A stretch of 64,000 nt of DNA from Verrucomicrobiota bacterium (lineage in GTDB: Bacteria; Verrucomicrobiota; Verrucomicrobiia; CAIQCK01), in NCBI GenBank assembly GCA_026397915.1, contig JAPLTX010000052.1:1-64000 (forward strand), given 5' to 3'. Below are positions 8,854 to 15,972 of this stretch, one piece after another (positions within the stretch are counted from its first letter, which is position 1; each line of letters starts with the position of its first letter). The notes under the pieces were generated by a model. The model had not been told where the DNA came from. It worked only from the letters and a program-made list of their open reading frames with translations, and made no database searches. The position numbers were made by a program, and so were the translations under genes.

Positions 8854-9908
8854 AACAAGTTATCGCACTCAAAGATGTCACCCACCTGAAAGCGAGCGGA
8901 GCGAGGACGTTCGCCGCTCCGACCGACGCCATTGTTACGCCTTCGGCGAAGGATTTTCTGCGCAGCATCGGCGTCACGATCCAGTTTGACGGCACCTCTG
9001 CTTCCGCGAACGGCGGCGGCTCGAATGGCGGCGATCCTTACGGTGCGCCTGCGCCCGCGGCTGCCACGCCGAAATGGAAAGCGGAGCACGTCAAGCTGTT
9101 CAATTCGCCGGAGGCTCAGCGTATCAAGGAGCACATCGTCAGCGTCTCGCACCGGCTCTGGAAGCGCGAATACGTGGACGGCAACGGCGGCAACGTCAGC
9201 TACCGCATCGGCCCGAACGAAGTGCTCTGCACGCCGACGCTGGTGAGCAAGGGCATCATGCGCGTCGAGGACATCTGCATGGTGGACCTCGCCGGCAACC
9301 AGATCGCCGGCACGGCCAAGCGCACCAGCGAGATTTTCCTGCACCTCGAAGCGATGAAGGCGCAGCCGAAAGCCCGCGCCTGCGTCCACGCGCACCCGCC
9401 GCACGCGACGGCGTTCGCGATCACCGGCGCCGAAGTGCCGCGCTGCATGATTCCTGAGATGGAGGTGCTCGTCGGCACGGTCGCCAAGGCAAAATACGAG
9501 ACGCCGGGCACACAGGCGTTCGCCGAGACGGTGCTGCCGTATTGCAAGGACCACAACTGCATCCTGCTGCAGAACCACGGCGTCCTCACCTGGAACGAGG
9601 ACTTGGAGAAGGCCTACTGGTTCATGGAGATCGTGGACGCGTATTGCCGGACGGTCGTCATCGCGTCGCATCTCGGCGCGGCGTTCACGCAGATTCCGAG
9701 CAGCAAGATTGGCGATCTGTTGAAGATTAAACAGGGCCTCGGTTTGCCTGACGAGCGCACTGGTTTGAAGGAAGCGGACTACTGCGCATGCGAGTTCAGG
9801 CCCGGCGTGGTTTGCGCAAATCCCGGCGAAGGATCGGCGCAGTCGCCGGATTTGGATTCGATCGTGAAGATCGTGACCGAAGAGGTGATGAAGGCGCTGA
9901 ACAAGTAA
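8850..9908 (+). CDS. Class II (zinc) aldolase, BMC signature enzyme, with two extra terminal segments
   Basis: A 352-residue protein. The catalytic domain (about 78-300) is fuculose/rhamnulose-phosphate aldolase-like: GNGGNVSYRI, the probable base E161, and zinc ligands H180, H182 (VHAHPPHAT) and H243 (LLQNHGVLTW). It would cleave a 6-deoxyketose phosphate to lactaldehyde and dihydroxyacetone phosphate. Residues 1-45 form an extra small domain with the pattern IVTPSAKDFLRSIGVTI, much like the N-terminus of EutQ, joined by a Gly/Ser/Asn then Pro/Ala linker (50-75). The last 17 residues (DSIVKIVTEEVMKALNK) look like an encapsulation helix, so the enzyme may carry two targeting elements. It overlaps the BMC-P gene by ATGA. 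Confidence 0.9.
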   Translation: MKQVIALKDVTHLKASGARTFAAPTDAIVTPSAKDFLRSIGVTIQFDGTSASANGGGSNGGDPYGAPAPAAATPKWKAEHVKLFNSPEAQRIKEHIVSVSHRLWKREYVDGNGGNVSYRIGPNEVLCTPTLVSKGIMRVEDICMVDLAGNQIAGTAKRTSEIFLHLEAMKAQPKARACVHAHPPHATAFAITGAEVPRCMIPEMEVLVGTVAKAKYETPGTQAFAETVLPYCKDHNCILLQNHGVLTWNEDLEKAYWFMEIVDAYCRTVVIASHLGAAFTQIPSSKIGDLLKIKQGLGLPDERTGLKEADYCACEFRPGVVCANPGEGSAQSPDLDSIVKIVTEEVMKALNK

Positions 9909-9925
9909 GGATGATTGTGGCTCGC

Positions 9926-10002
9926 GATACGTGATTTGTGATTCGAGCGGTGGCGGTTGTCAGGGCCACGGGTTACAAATTGCGAATCGCGAGTCACGGT
10001 TC
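9926..10002. repeat. Second inverted 7-bp repeat pair in the BMC operon
   Basis: The left array consists of GATACGT, GATTTGT and GATTCGA (9926-9946); the right array (9975-10002) reads on the opposite strand as GAACCGT, GACTCGC, GATTCGC and AATTTGT. The consensus GATNCGN is shared in inverted orientation. It fills the gap between the aldolase and the next gene and ends five bases before that gene's likely ATG, so it may influence its translation. Confidence 0.7.
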
Positions 10003-10006
10003 CCAA

Positions 10007-11293
10007 ATGCAAAAATCACTCGATACCAAGCTGGCGGAAATCCGCCGCAACCCGCAGACGCGGACGTTCATCATCGCCGACGCCAAGGATCCCGACATGG
10101 CGCGTGGCGTCGAATCGTTCGGCCGCCTCAGTCCGAGCGACCCGCGCATGCGCGCGCTGAAGTCGCCGGAAGCGTTCCGCGCCGACGAGGCGAAATATCG
10201 GACGGTGGAGGATTTCTGCGAACTGATCCGCGAAGTGACGCGGCAGGGGCTGATTGACATTATGTTGATGTCAGCCTCAACCAACGAGCGGCTCACTATC
10301 AAGGAGCGCCTTTTCGACAACAGCCACATCACGCCGGCGGCGCGCGCCAACGATACCACGGATATCTGGGTTGTGCGCGGCGGTCGTTACGCAGGCGAGG
10401 CGTCGCGGCCGTTTCGCAGTGCGACGATTGACCACATCCAGTGCGGTAAGGTCGAGTGCGAGCCGAAGGAGCGCGTCCTTGGCGCGAACCTCGGCCTTTA
10501 CTCCGTCACCTTCGTCAACTGCATCCACCGCGACATGCAGTCGCTGCGCGAGTTCAAGGAGTTCCGCGAAGAGGCGGAGCGGAAGGGCTTCCGTTACTTC
10601 CTCGAAATCTTCGACCCGAATGTGGACAGTGGCCTTGCGGCCGAGAAACTCGGCGCGTTCGTCAACGACAGCATCGTGCGCTCGCTGGCGGGCGTCACGG
10701 AGCGTGGTCGACCGGTGTTTCTGAAGATGGTCTATCACGGTCCGAAGCTCACCGAGGAACTGGCTGCCTACGATCCGAGCCTGCCGGTGGGAATCCTCGG
10801 CGGCGGCGCGGGCACGACCTACGACGCTTTCAAGCTCATCGCCGAGGCGCAGAAATACGGCGCACGCGTCGCATTGTTCGGCCGGAAGATCAACAACGCC
10901 GAGCACCAACTCGCCTTCATCGAGATGCTGCGGCGGATTGTGGACGGCCAGGTGCAGCCTGAGGAAGCGGTCCGCGCCTACCACGGCGTGCTGCAAGGGC
11001 TTGGCATCAAGCCGCAGCGGCCGTTGGACGAGGACATGCAACTCACCGACACCTCGATGAGCTATGCCGGCCCGACGACCATCACCGTCTCGAAGAAAGC
11101 GGGGACGACCGGCGGTCACAGACCGCCGCTACAGCGTGAGACGGCGAAGGCGAGTGTGTATGCGCCGCCCGCGGCCGTCACCTCATGGCCGATGTTCCCT
11201 GACGGCTCACCCGACTTTGGCCGCATGAGCAACGCCGAGCGCGTCGCCTACCACAAAGCCCGGTTGAACAACAAACTCGGTTGGACGAAGTGA
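10007..11293 (+). CDS. TIM-barrel/aldolase-like protein of the BMC operon, function unassigned
   Basis: A 428-residue protein from the ATG at 10007; an earlier start at 9938 would read through the heptamer repeats. I do not recognise a named family. The middle and C-terminal part suggests a class I aldolase-like (beta/alpha)8 barrel. PVFLKMVYHGP offers a candidate Schiff-base lysine on a strand end. VGILGGGAGTTYDAFKL and GARVALFGRKINNAEHQLAF resemble the phosphate-binding loops of DhnA/LacD-type aldolases. No terminal encapsulation helix is evident. Near residue 370 the frame crosses a dispersed repeat encoding GGHRPPLQ, followed by a Pro/Ala segment. As last gene of the operon it may act on the same phosphorylated deoxysugar or on dihydroxyacetone phosphate (inference). 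Confidence 0.75.
   Translation: MQKSLDTKLAEIRRNPQTRTFIIADAKDPDMARGVESFGRLSPSDPRMRALKSPEAFRADEAKYRTVEDFCELIREVTRQGLIDIMLMSASTNERLTIKERLFDNSHITPAARANDTTDIWVVRGGRYAGEASRPFRSATIDHIQCGKVECEPKERVLGANLGLYSVTFVNCIHRDMQSLREFKEFREEAERKGFRYFLEIFDPNVDSGLAAEKLGAFVNDSIVRSLAGVTERGRPVFLKMVYHGPKLTEELAAYDPSLPVGILGGGAGTTYDAFKLIAEAQKYGARVALFGRKINNAEHQLAFIEMLRRIVDGQVQPEEAVRAYHGVLQGLGIKPQRPLDEDMQLTDTSMSYAGPTTITVSKKAGTTGGHRPPLQRETAKASVYAPPAAVTSWPMFPDGSPDFGRMSNAERVAYHKARLNNKLGWTK
11111..11134. repeat. Dispersed REP-like element inside a reading frame
   Basis: GGCGGTC-ACA-GACCGCC is a perfect 7-bp inverted repeat followed by GCTACAG. In frame it gives GGHRPPLQ, a peptide that recurs in many unrelated verrucomicrobial proteins (from memory). 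The reverse strand begins CTGTAGCGG, and TGTAGCGG recurs at 34391. Confidence 0.65.
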
Positions 11294-11327
11294 CCGGGTC
11301 TTCCGGTTCTGGCAGAGTTTGCTTTCG

Positions 11328-12293
11328 CTAAACGGGTGGGGAACCGGCGTGGGCGAGCATTTTCCGCAAGACGCCGAGAACGGATTCCACAGCAATATCT
11401 CCAATGGGGCCGCGGCTTGCCAGCACGCGAACTTTCGGTCCCCTCGGCGACCATATCTCCGGTGATGTTGGGCCGAAAAGCGCGAGCGTCGGGATGCCGA
11501 CGGCGGCGGCCAGATGAGTGATGCCGCTGTCGTGACCGGCGAAGAGCGCGCAGCGTTCGAGGACGGCGGCGAGTTGGGGCAGGGGAAGATTCCACGCGAC
11601 GGGCAGGTTGAACGGCGCGAGCGCGCGGCGCGCGGCATCGTCGGCTTCGCCACCGATGAGGAGGATGTCGCGACCGTGTTGCTCGCGCAGCCAGCGGATG
11701 ACGGCGGCCCAGCGGTCGGCGGGCCAGACTTTGTGTTCGCCGCCGCTGCCGGGATGGAGGGCGACCAGCGAGTGAGCAGTGGACAGTGGACAGTGGACAG
11801 TGAAGAATTGTTCGGCGAAGGCGCGGTCGGCGGCATTGGGGAAGATGCGCGGATGCGGTGGTTCGACACTGAGGCCGAGTTCGGCGAGCGGACGGGCGAA
11901 GTGCGTGGCGGCGTGTTCGCGATCGGGTTTGGCCGAGGCGCGGAAAAGATGGGGAACGCCGGCGCGGGCGAGGTTGGCGCTGAAGATGTCGTCGGGGTCG
12001 TAGAGGTAGGAGAGGACGAGGTCGAAGCTGGCGAAGTAATCGCTGAGCGGCGGGTCGAGGTCGGCTTCCGGCACGAAGAAGCGCGCCATCGCGGCGGCGT
12101 CAATCGAGCGAACGGCGTCCGCGTAGTAGCGTCCGTCGGCAAGCGCGGCGATGCGCGGGTAGCCGAGAATTTCCAGCCGCGCGGACGGCCAGCGTTGGCG
12201 CAGCGCCCCGATGGCCGGGAGTGTTAGGATGAAATCGCCAATCGCGCCGCCGCGAATCACCAGAATGCGGGGATTGTCGGGGAGGGAGAGCAT
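11328..12293 (-). CDS. Glycosyltransferase family 9 (heptosyltransferase-like)
   Basis: A 321-residue GT-B-fold enzyme of the ADP-heptose:LPS heptosyltransferase family, which adds heptose or a related sugar to the lipopolysaccharide core at the inner membrane. The N-terminal ILVIRGGAIGDFILTLPAI matches the family start. The nucleotide-sugar-binding half has VALHPGSGGEHKVWP, the aspartate-containing GHDSGITHLAAAVG and ALFGPTSPEIWSPRG. Residues around 166-175 (TVHCPLSTAH) are encoded by a 35-bp array of 7-bp repeats (11771-11805) lying in the linker between the two Rossmann halves, so this is an insert rather than a family motif. The stop codon lies six bases before the next gene's region. Confidence 0.88.
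   Translation of the reverse strand: MLSLPDNPRILVIRGGAIGDFILTLPAIGALRQRWPSARLEILGYPRIAALADGRYYADAVRSIDAAAMARFFVPEADLDPPLSDYFASFDLVLSYLYDPDDIFSANLARAGVPHLFRASAKPDREHAATHFARPLAELGLSVEPPHPRIFPNAADRAFAEQFFTVHCPLSTAHSLVALHPGSGGEHKVWPADRWAAVIRWLREQHGRDILLIGGEADDAARRALAPFNLPVAWNLPLPQLAAVLERCALFAGHDSGITHLAAAVGIPTLALFGPTSPEIWSPRGPKVRVLASRGPIGDIAVESVLGVLRKMLAHAGSPPV
11771..11805. repeat. Five tandem 7-bp units (AGTGGAC class) inside the GT9 gene
   Basis: Consecutive units AGTGAGC, AGTGGAC three times, and AGTGAAG occupy 35 bp of coding sequence in the interdomain linker of the glycosyltransferase. A related array overlaps the miaB stop codon at 12853-12894. Confidence 0.85.
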
Positions 12294-12299
12294 TCGCTA

Positions 12300-12851
12300 T
12301 CAATACACGAACAGGCCGAGGGCGATGAGGAACAGGCCGAACACGCAGCCGATGGCGGAGAGCGTGCGCAGTCGCCCGTCGGTGACGGTGGCCCATTCGA
12401 TCAGGTCGCGCATCCGGTAGGGCGAGACGGTGAACCATGTGCCGGCGATGGCCCAGACGTAGGCGATGACGGTCATCACGAGCCGCCAGGGAGTTTCGAG
12501 TTGGTTGGCGGAATCCACGACGACCTTTGCGATCATCAGCAGCAGGATCGAGAGACCGCGCACTGCGAGGAAGTCGAACTTCAACACAATGAGGCCGGCG
12601 TAAACGCCGATGAGGAACAGATAGACGACGTGTTTTGGCACGGCCATGCCGTCCTCGCGGGCACCGTTGACGATGAACAGGCACCAGACCAGCGCGATGC
12701 TCAGGAAGACGATGCCGGGCGCGACGGCGCGCGGGAACTTGCGCAGCCAGGCGCGGTAGGCCTCCGGCTTCAGCACGCCTGGCAGACGCGTTGCGATGAT
12801 GGCGGTGCCGACGGCGATGGCGACGGCTTTGAGGGGAATGAAGTGATACAT
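12300..12851 (-). CDS. Hypothetical multi-pass membrane protein
   Basis: A 183-residue protein with about five hydrophobic segments (near residues 5-22, 43-62, 75-110, 123-142 and 162-181) and short loops. I do not recognise the family. It begins MYHFIPLKAVAIAVG, a signal-anchor-like start. It lies between miaB and the GT9 gene in the same direction with only six bases to the GT9 start, so the last two are probably one transcription unit and a cell-envelope role is plausible (inference only). Confidence 0.65.
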   Translation of the reverse strand: MYHFIPLKAVAIAVGTAIIATRLPGVLKPEAYRAWLRKFPRAVAPGIVFLSIALVWCLFIVNGAREDGMAVPKHVVYLFLIGVYAGLIVLKFDFLAVRGLSILLLMIAKVVVDSANQLETPWRLVMTVIAYVWAIAGTWFTVSPYRMRDLIEWATVTDGRLRTLSAIGCVFGLFLIALGLFVY

Positions 12852-12852
12852 G

Positions 12853-12894
12853 GCAGTGGTTAATGGGCAGTGGACTGTGGACTGTGGACGGCGG
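12853..12894. repeat. Six 7-bp units spanning the miaB stop codon
   Basis: Units GCAGTGG, TTAATGG, GCAGTGG, ACTGTGG, ACTGTGG and ACGGCGG run without interruption from inside the 3' end of miaB, through its stop codon at 12860, to the edge of the following gene's start. The last residues of MiaB (VHSPQSTAH) are encoded by the array. Confidence 0.8.
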
Positions 12895-14254
12895 GTTCCC
12901 CATAGAGTGTGTGGGATTTGGCGCGGGTGATGCGAACGTCGAGTAACTGGCCGCGATGGCAGCCGGTGCCGGGGAAATAGACCAGACGGTTGCAGCGCGT
13001 GCGGCCAAAGAGGCGGCCTTCGACTTTCTTGGTTTCTGGTTCACCTTCGACAAGCACCTGCGCAACGCGGGAAACGAGTTGTGCGTTACGGCGGGCTGCG
13101 TGTGTTTCGGTCAGCTTCCAAAGGTGATGGTGACGGCGGACGACTTCCTCCTGCGGAATCTGGCCCGGCATTGCTGCGGCGGGCGTGCCGGAGCGGTTGG
13201 AGTATTTGAAAAGGAAGACGTTGTCGTATTGCATCTCTTCGCAAAGGCTCACAGTGGCGGCGAAGTCGGCGTCAGTTTCGCCGGGAAAGCCGACGATGAT
13301 GTCGGTGGAAAGCGCGATGTTGGGCACGCGGGTGCGAAGCTTCTCGATGATGCGCCGGTATGTGTCCACGCTGTAGGTGCGGCACATGGCCTTCAGGATA
13401 CGGTCGCTGCCGCTTTGGACGGGCAAATGAACATACTCGCAAAGTCTCTCCAGCCGGCCAAAGCAACGGATCAGATCATCGCGGAAACCTTGCGGATGCG
13501 CTGAGGAGAAGCGGATGCGTTCAAGACCTGGCACGGCGTTGACGTTTTCGAGCAATTGGACGAAGGGCAAGTTGCTGTCGCTGATCGGAATCAGGCCGCG
13601 GCCATAGCTGGTGACGATCTGGCCGAGCAGGGTGACTTCCTTGACGCCGTTGGCGACGAGGGCGCGGACCTCGGCGAGAATGTCCTCGATGGAACGACTG
13701 CGCTCGGCTCCGCGCGTGGCGGGGACGATGCAAAAGCTGCACTGCATGTCGCAGCCTTGCATGATGGAGACAAACGCCGTGGGCCGCGCGGCGGGAGCGG
13801 CGTGGTCGCAAATGGCGTTCTGGCTGCCTGCTTCCTTGGCGATGTCGCTGATGGGGTGGTGGCCGTTGTTGAGAAAGCGGTCGAGGTGGTCGGGGATGCG
13901 GTGGAGTTTCTGCGTGCCGATGACGAGGTCCACCTTGGGCAGGCGGTCTAGCAACTGCGGGCCGAGCCGCTGCGCCATGCAGCCCATAAAGCCGAGGACG
14001 AGATCGCTGCGACGGCGTTTCATACGGGTCAGGAGACCCATCTTGCCGATCGCTTTCTGTTCGGCGAGGTCGCGGACGGAGCAGGTGTTAAGAAGGATGA
14101 CATCGGCATCGCGCTCGGATGTGGCGAGAGTGTAACCGCGGTCACAAAGCATGGCTGCAACGGCGTCGCTGTCGCGCTCGTTCATCTGGCAGCCATAGGT
14201 TTTGATAAAGACCTTTTTCACGAAACGCGATAACGGCTGTGCGGGAGGCGACAA
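12860..14254 (-). CDS. miaB: tRNA-2-methylthio-N6-isopentenyladenosine synthase
   Basis: A 464-residue radical-SAM methylthiotransferase that adds the 2-methylthio group to i6A37 of tRNAs reading UNN codons. The N-terminal UPF0004 domain has KTYGCQMNERDS and the second Fe-S cluster cysteines (NTCSVR, GFMGCMAQ). The radical-SAM cluster is C-D-M-Q-C-S-F-C. The HLPVQSGSDRILKAM and GFPGETDADF motifs and the C-terminal TRAM domain follow. The GTG at 14221 (VKKVFIKTYG) is an alternative start that fits the family better than the upstream ATG. The C-terminal tail after the TRAM domain comes from a heptamer repeat array. folE ends three bases upstream. Confidence 0.95.
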   Translation of the reverse strand: MSPPAQPLSRFVKKVFIKTYGCQMNERDSDAVAAMLCDRGYTLATSERDADVILLNTCSVRDLAEQKAIGKMGLLTRMKRRRSDLVLGFMGCMAQRLGPQLLDRLPKVDLVIGTQKLHRIPDHLDRFLNNGHHPISDIAKEAGSQNAICDHAAPAARPTAFVSIMQGCDMQCSFCIVPATRGAERSRSIEDILAEVRALVANGVKEVTLLGQIVTSYGRGLIPISDSNLPFVQLLENVNAVPGLERIRFSSAHPQGFRDDLIRCFGRLERLCEYVHLPVQSGSDRILKAMCRTYSVDTYRRIIEKLRTRVPNIALSTDIIVGFPGETDADFAATVSLCEEMQYDNVFLFKYSNRSGTPAAAMPGQIPQEEVVRRHHHLWKLTETHAARRNAQLVSRVAQVLVEGEPETKKVEGRLFGRTRCNRLVYFPGTGCHRGQLLDVRITRAKSHTLYGEPAVHSPQSTAH

Positions 14255-14256
14255 CG

Positions 14257-14838
14257 CTACGGCGTCATCAGCCGGCCGTAGATGAGCGACATGATCTCTG
14301 TGCGGCTGGTGATCCGCTTGCGGAAGTCGCCGCGCATGGCGCTGGTGACGACGGAACTACCGGCCTTCTTGACGCCGCGCATGGTCATGCAGGTGTGAAT
14401 GGCCTCGATAATGACCGCGACGCCGTTGGGGTGGAGCATCTCGGTGATGATGTCGGCGATCTGGCTGGTCATTCTCTCCTGCACCTGCGGTCGGCGGGCG
14501 TAAGCTTCGACGACGCGCGCCAGCTTGGAGATGCCGACAATCTTGCCGTGGGGGATGTAGGCGACGTGCGCCTTGCCAAAGAACGGCATGAAATGGTGCT
14601 CGCACATCGAGTAAAACGGGATGTCTTTCACCAGTACGACTTCGTGGTGGTCCTCCTTGAAGGTGGTGCTCAACGCCTTGCGCGGGTCTTCTTCGCCGTG
14701 GCCGAAGATCTCTGCATACATCCGCGCGACGCGCGCAGGCGTCTCCCGCAGGCCCTCGCGGTCAGGATCTTCGCCTACGGCTTCGAGAATCTGACGAACG
14801 GCCTTTTCAATCTTCTGTTGGTCCACCTGACGGATCAT
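14257..14838 (-). CDS. folE: GTP cyclohydrolase I
   Basis: A 193-residue protein from the ATG at 14838 ([14 protein letters not shown]); the frame extends upstream without family similarity. It converts GTP to dihydroneopterin triphosphate, the first step of tetrahydrofolate or queuosine-related pterin synthesis. The family signatures are intact: [20 protein letters not shown] with the zinc cysteine and histidines, [20 protein letters not shown], and the second zinc cysteine in [14 protein letters not shown]. It ends three bases from the start of miaB in the same direction, so they are likely cotranscribed. Confidence 0.97.
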   Translation of the reverse strand: MIRQVDQQKIEKAVRQILEAVGEDPDREGLRETPARVARMYAEIFGHGEEDPRKALSTTFKEDHHEVVLVKDIPFYSMCEHHFMPFFGKAHVAYIPHGKIVGISKLARVVEAYARRPQVQERMTSQIADIITEMLHPNGVAVIIEAIHTCMTMRGVKKAGSSVVTSAMRGDFRKRITSRTEIMSLIYGRLMTP

Positions 14839-15033
14839 GAATGTTCCAGTGTTTAACGAGGCGGCAGCATAGACCAGACCCCGCTGGCGGTCAACTGGCG
14901 GTCGGCGGTGTGTCGGGCGGTGCGATACGTTGAGAGCTTTCGGTTTTGGGCGCGGGGCAAAAACCAGTGCCGCCGCGCAGGAACCAAACACCGGTGGGCG
15001 CGACGGCGGCCGACTAGGATCAAAGTTGGCGGG

Positions 15034-15840
15034 TTACTGTTTGGGCTTGGTTGCCACGTCGTGGAAGAACGACTCGAAAGCGAGGCTGGCCTGTTTCGGC
15101 GTCAGCAACTGAACATGACCGTCCACAAAGATCACGTTGGCCTTGCCACCCAAGAGCGTAAACGGATCGGCGTTGTGGTAGGAGCCGGGTTGTTCGCGAT
15201 GGGGGTCTTCGTGCGCAAAAAAACCGTCGTTTAGGAAGGTGCGGCCATCTTCGGGCGGAAAACCGGGAGGATTCTCCTCGGTCAGTAACAGCGTTTGCGC
15301 CGGACGCTCGGCTTCTATGAATTTTTGCGCCCGGGCGTGGACAACTCTGTCAAATGCGGGCGTTGGTTTCGTCTTCACGTCGTCGGCGCCGCTGAAGTAA
15401 CTGGCCATCGAATAACTGCGGACGTAATCCTTGTTGGGGCGCGACGGGCAGCGATAGACGCGGGCGTCGTTCACGTAACGCCAGAGACTTCCCTGGGTGA
15501 TCGAGAGAATGCCGTTGGTAGCAACAAGGTCGGAGCCTGCAATCCAATTTGGTTTGTTGGGAACGCCGAACATTGTGGAGGCAGTGTCGTTCTCGTTCAT
15601 CGGGCAGCGGCCTTCATTTTCCGTGGCAAACGCCATCAAGCCATTAAAAAGCTGTTTGAGATTGCTGGTGCAAAGCACGACGTTGGCTTTCTCTTTCATG
15701 CCTGTGATTGCTGGGAAAACAAGGGCAACCAGAATGGAGATGATGACCATGACGACCAGCAACTCCACGAGCGTAAATGCGGCGTGCCGACGCTGGGACC
15801 TAGGTCGGACGGAGAAACAAGAGAGTGGAAGCGTGTTCAT
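15034..15840 (-). CDS. PVC-type pseudopilin with H-X9-DG C-terminal motif
   Basis: A 268-residue protein with a type II secretion/type IV pilin prepilin signal. A basic leader ends at A|FTLVELLVVMVIISILVAL, where the hydrophobic helix anchors the pilin after cleavage by prepilin peptidase. The C-terminal region (SYHNADPF...VIFVDGHVQLL) is the H-X9-DG signature found in the very large pseudopilin families of Planctomycetota and Verrucomicrobiota. The leader is long (about 20 residues). It is divergent from the PilC/GspF gene 132 bp away, so both may belong to an envelope secretion or pseudopilus system. Confidence 0.88.
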   Translation of the reverse strand: MNTLPLSCFSVRPRSQRRHAAFTLVELLVVMVIISILVALVFPAITGMKEKANVVLCTSNLKQLFNGLMAFATENEGRCPMNENDTASTMFGVPNKPNWIAGSDLVATNGILSITQGSLWRYVNDARVYRCPSRPNKDYVRSYSMASYFSGADDVKTKPTPAFDRVVHARAQKFIEAERPAQTLLLTEENPPGFPPEDGRTFLNDGFFAHEDPHREQPGSYHNADPFTLLGGKANVIFVDGHVQLLTPKQASLAFESFFHDVATKPKQ

Positions 15841-15972
15841 TGTTCAGGCAGTCTCTAGCATTTGACTGCACACTACACCGGGTCTGCTCTCAAGGTCAAC
15901 TCCCGGCGGGCGCATTGGCAGTGTTCCGGGTTGCGTTGGCGGGGTGGGGCGGCTACACATTTGACACGGCTC

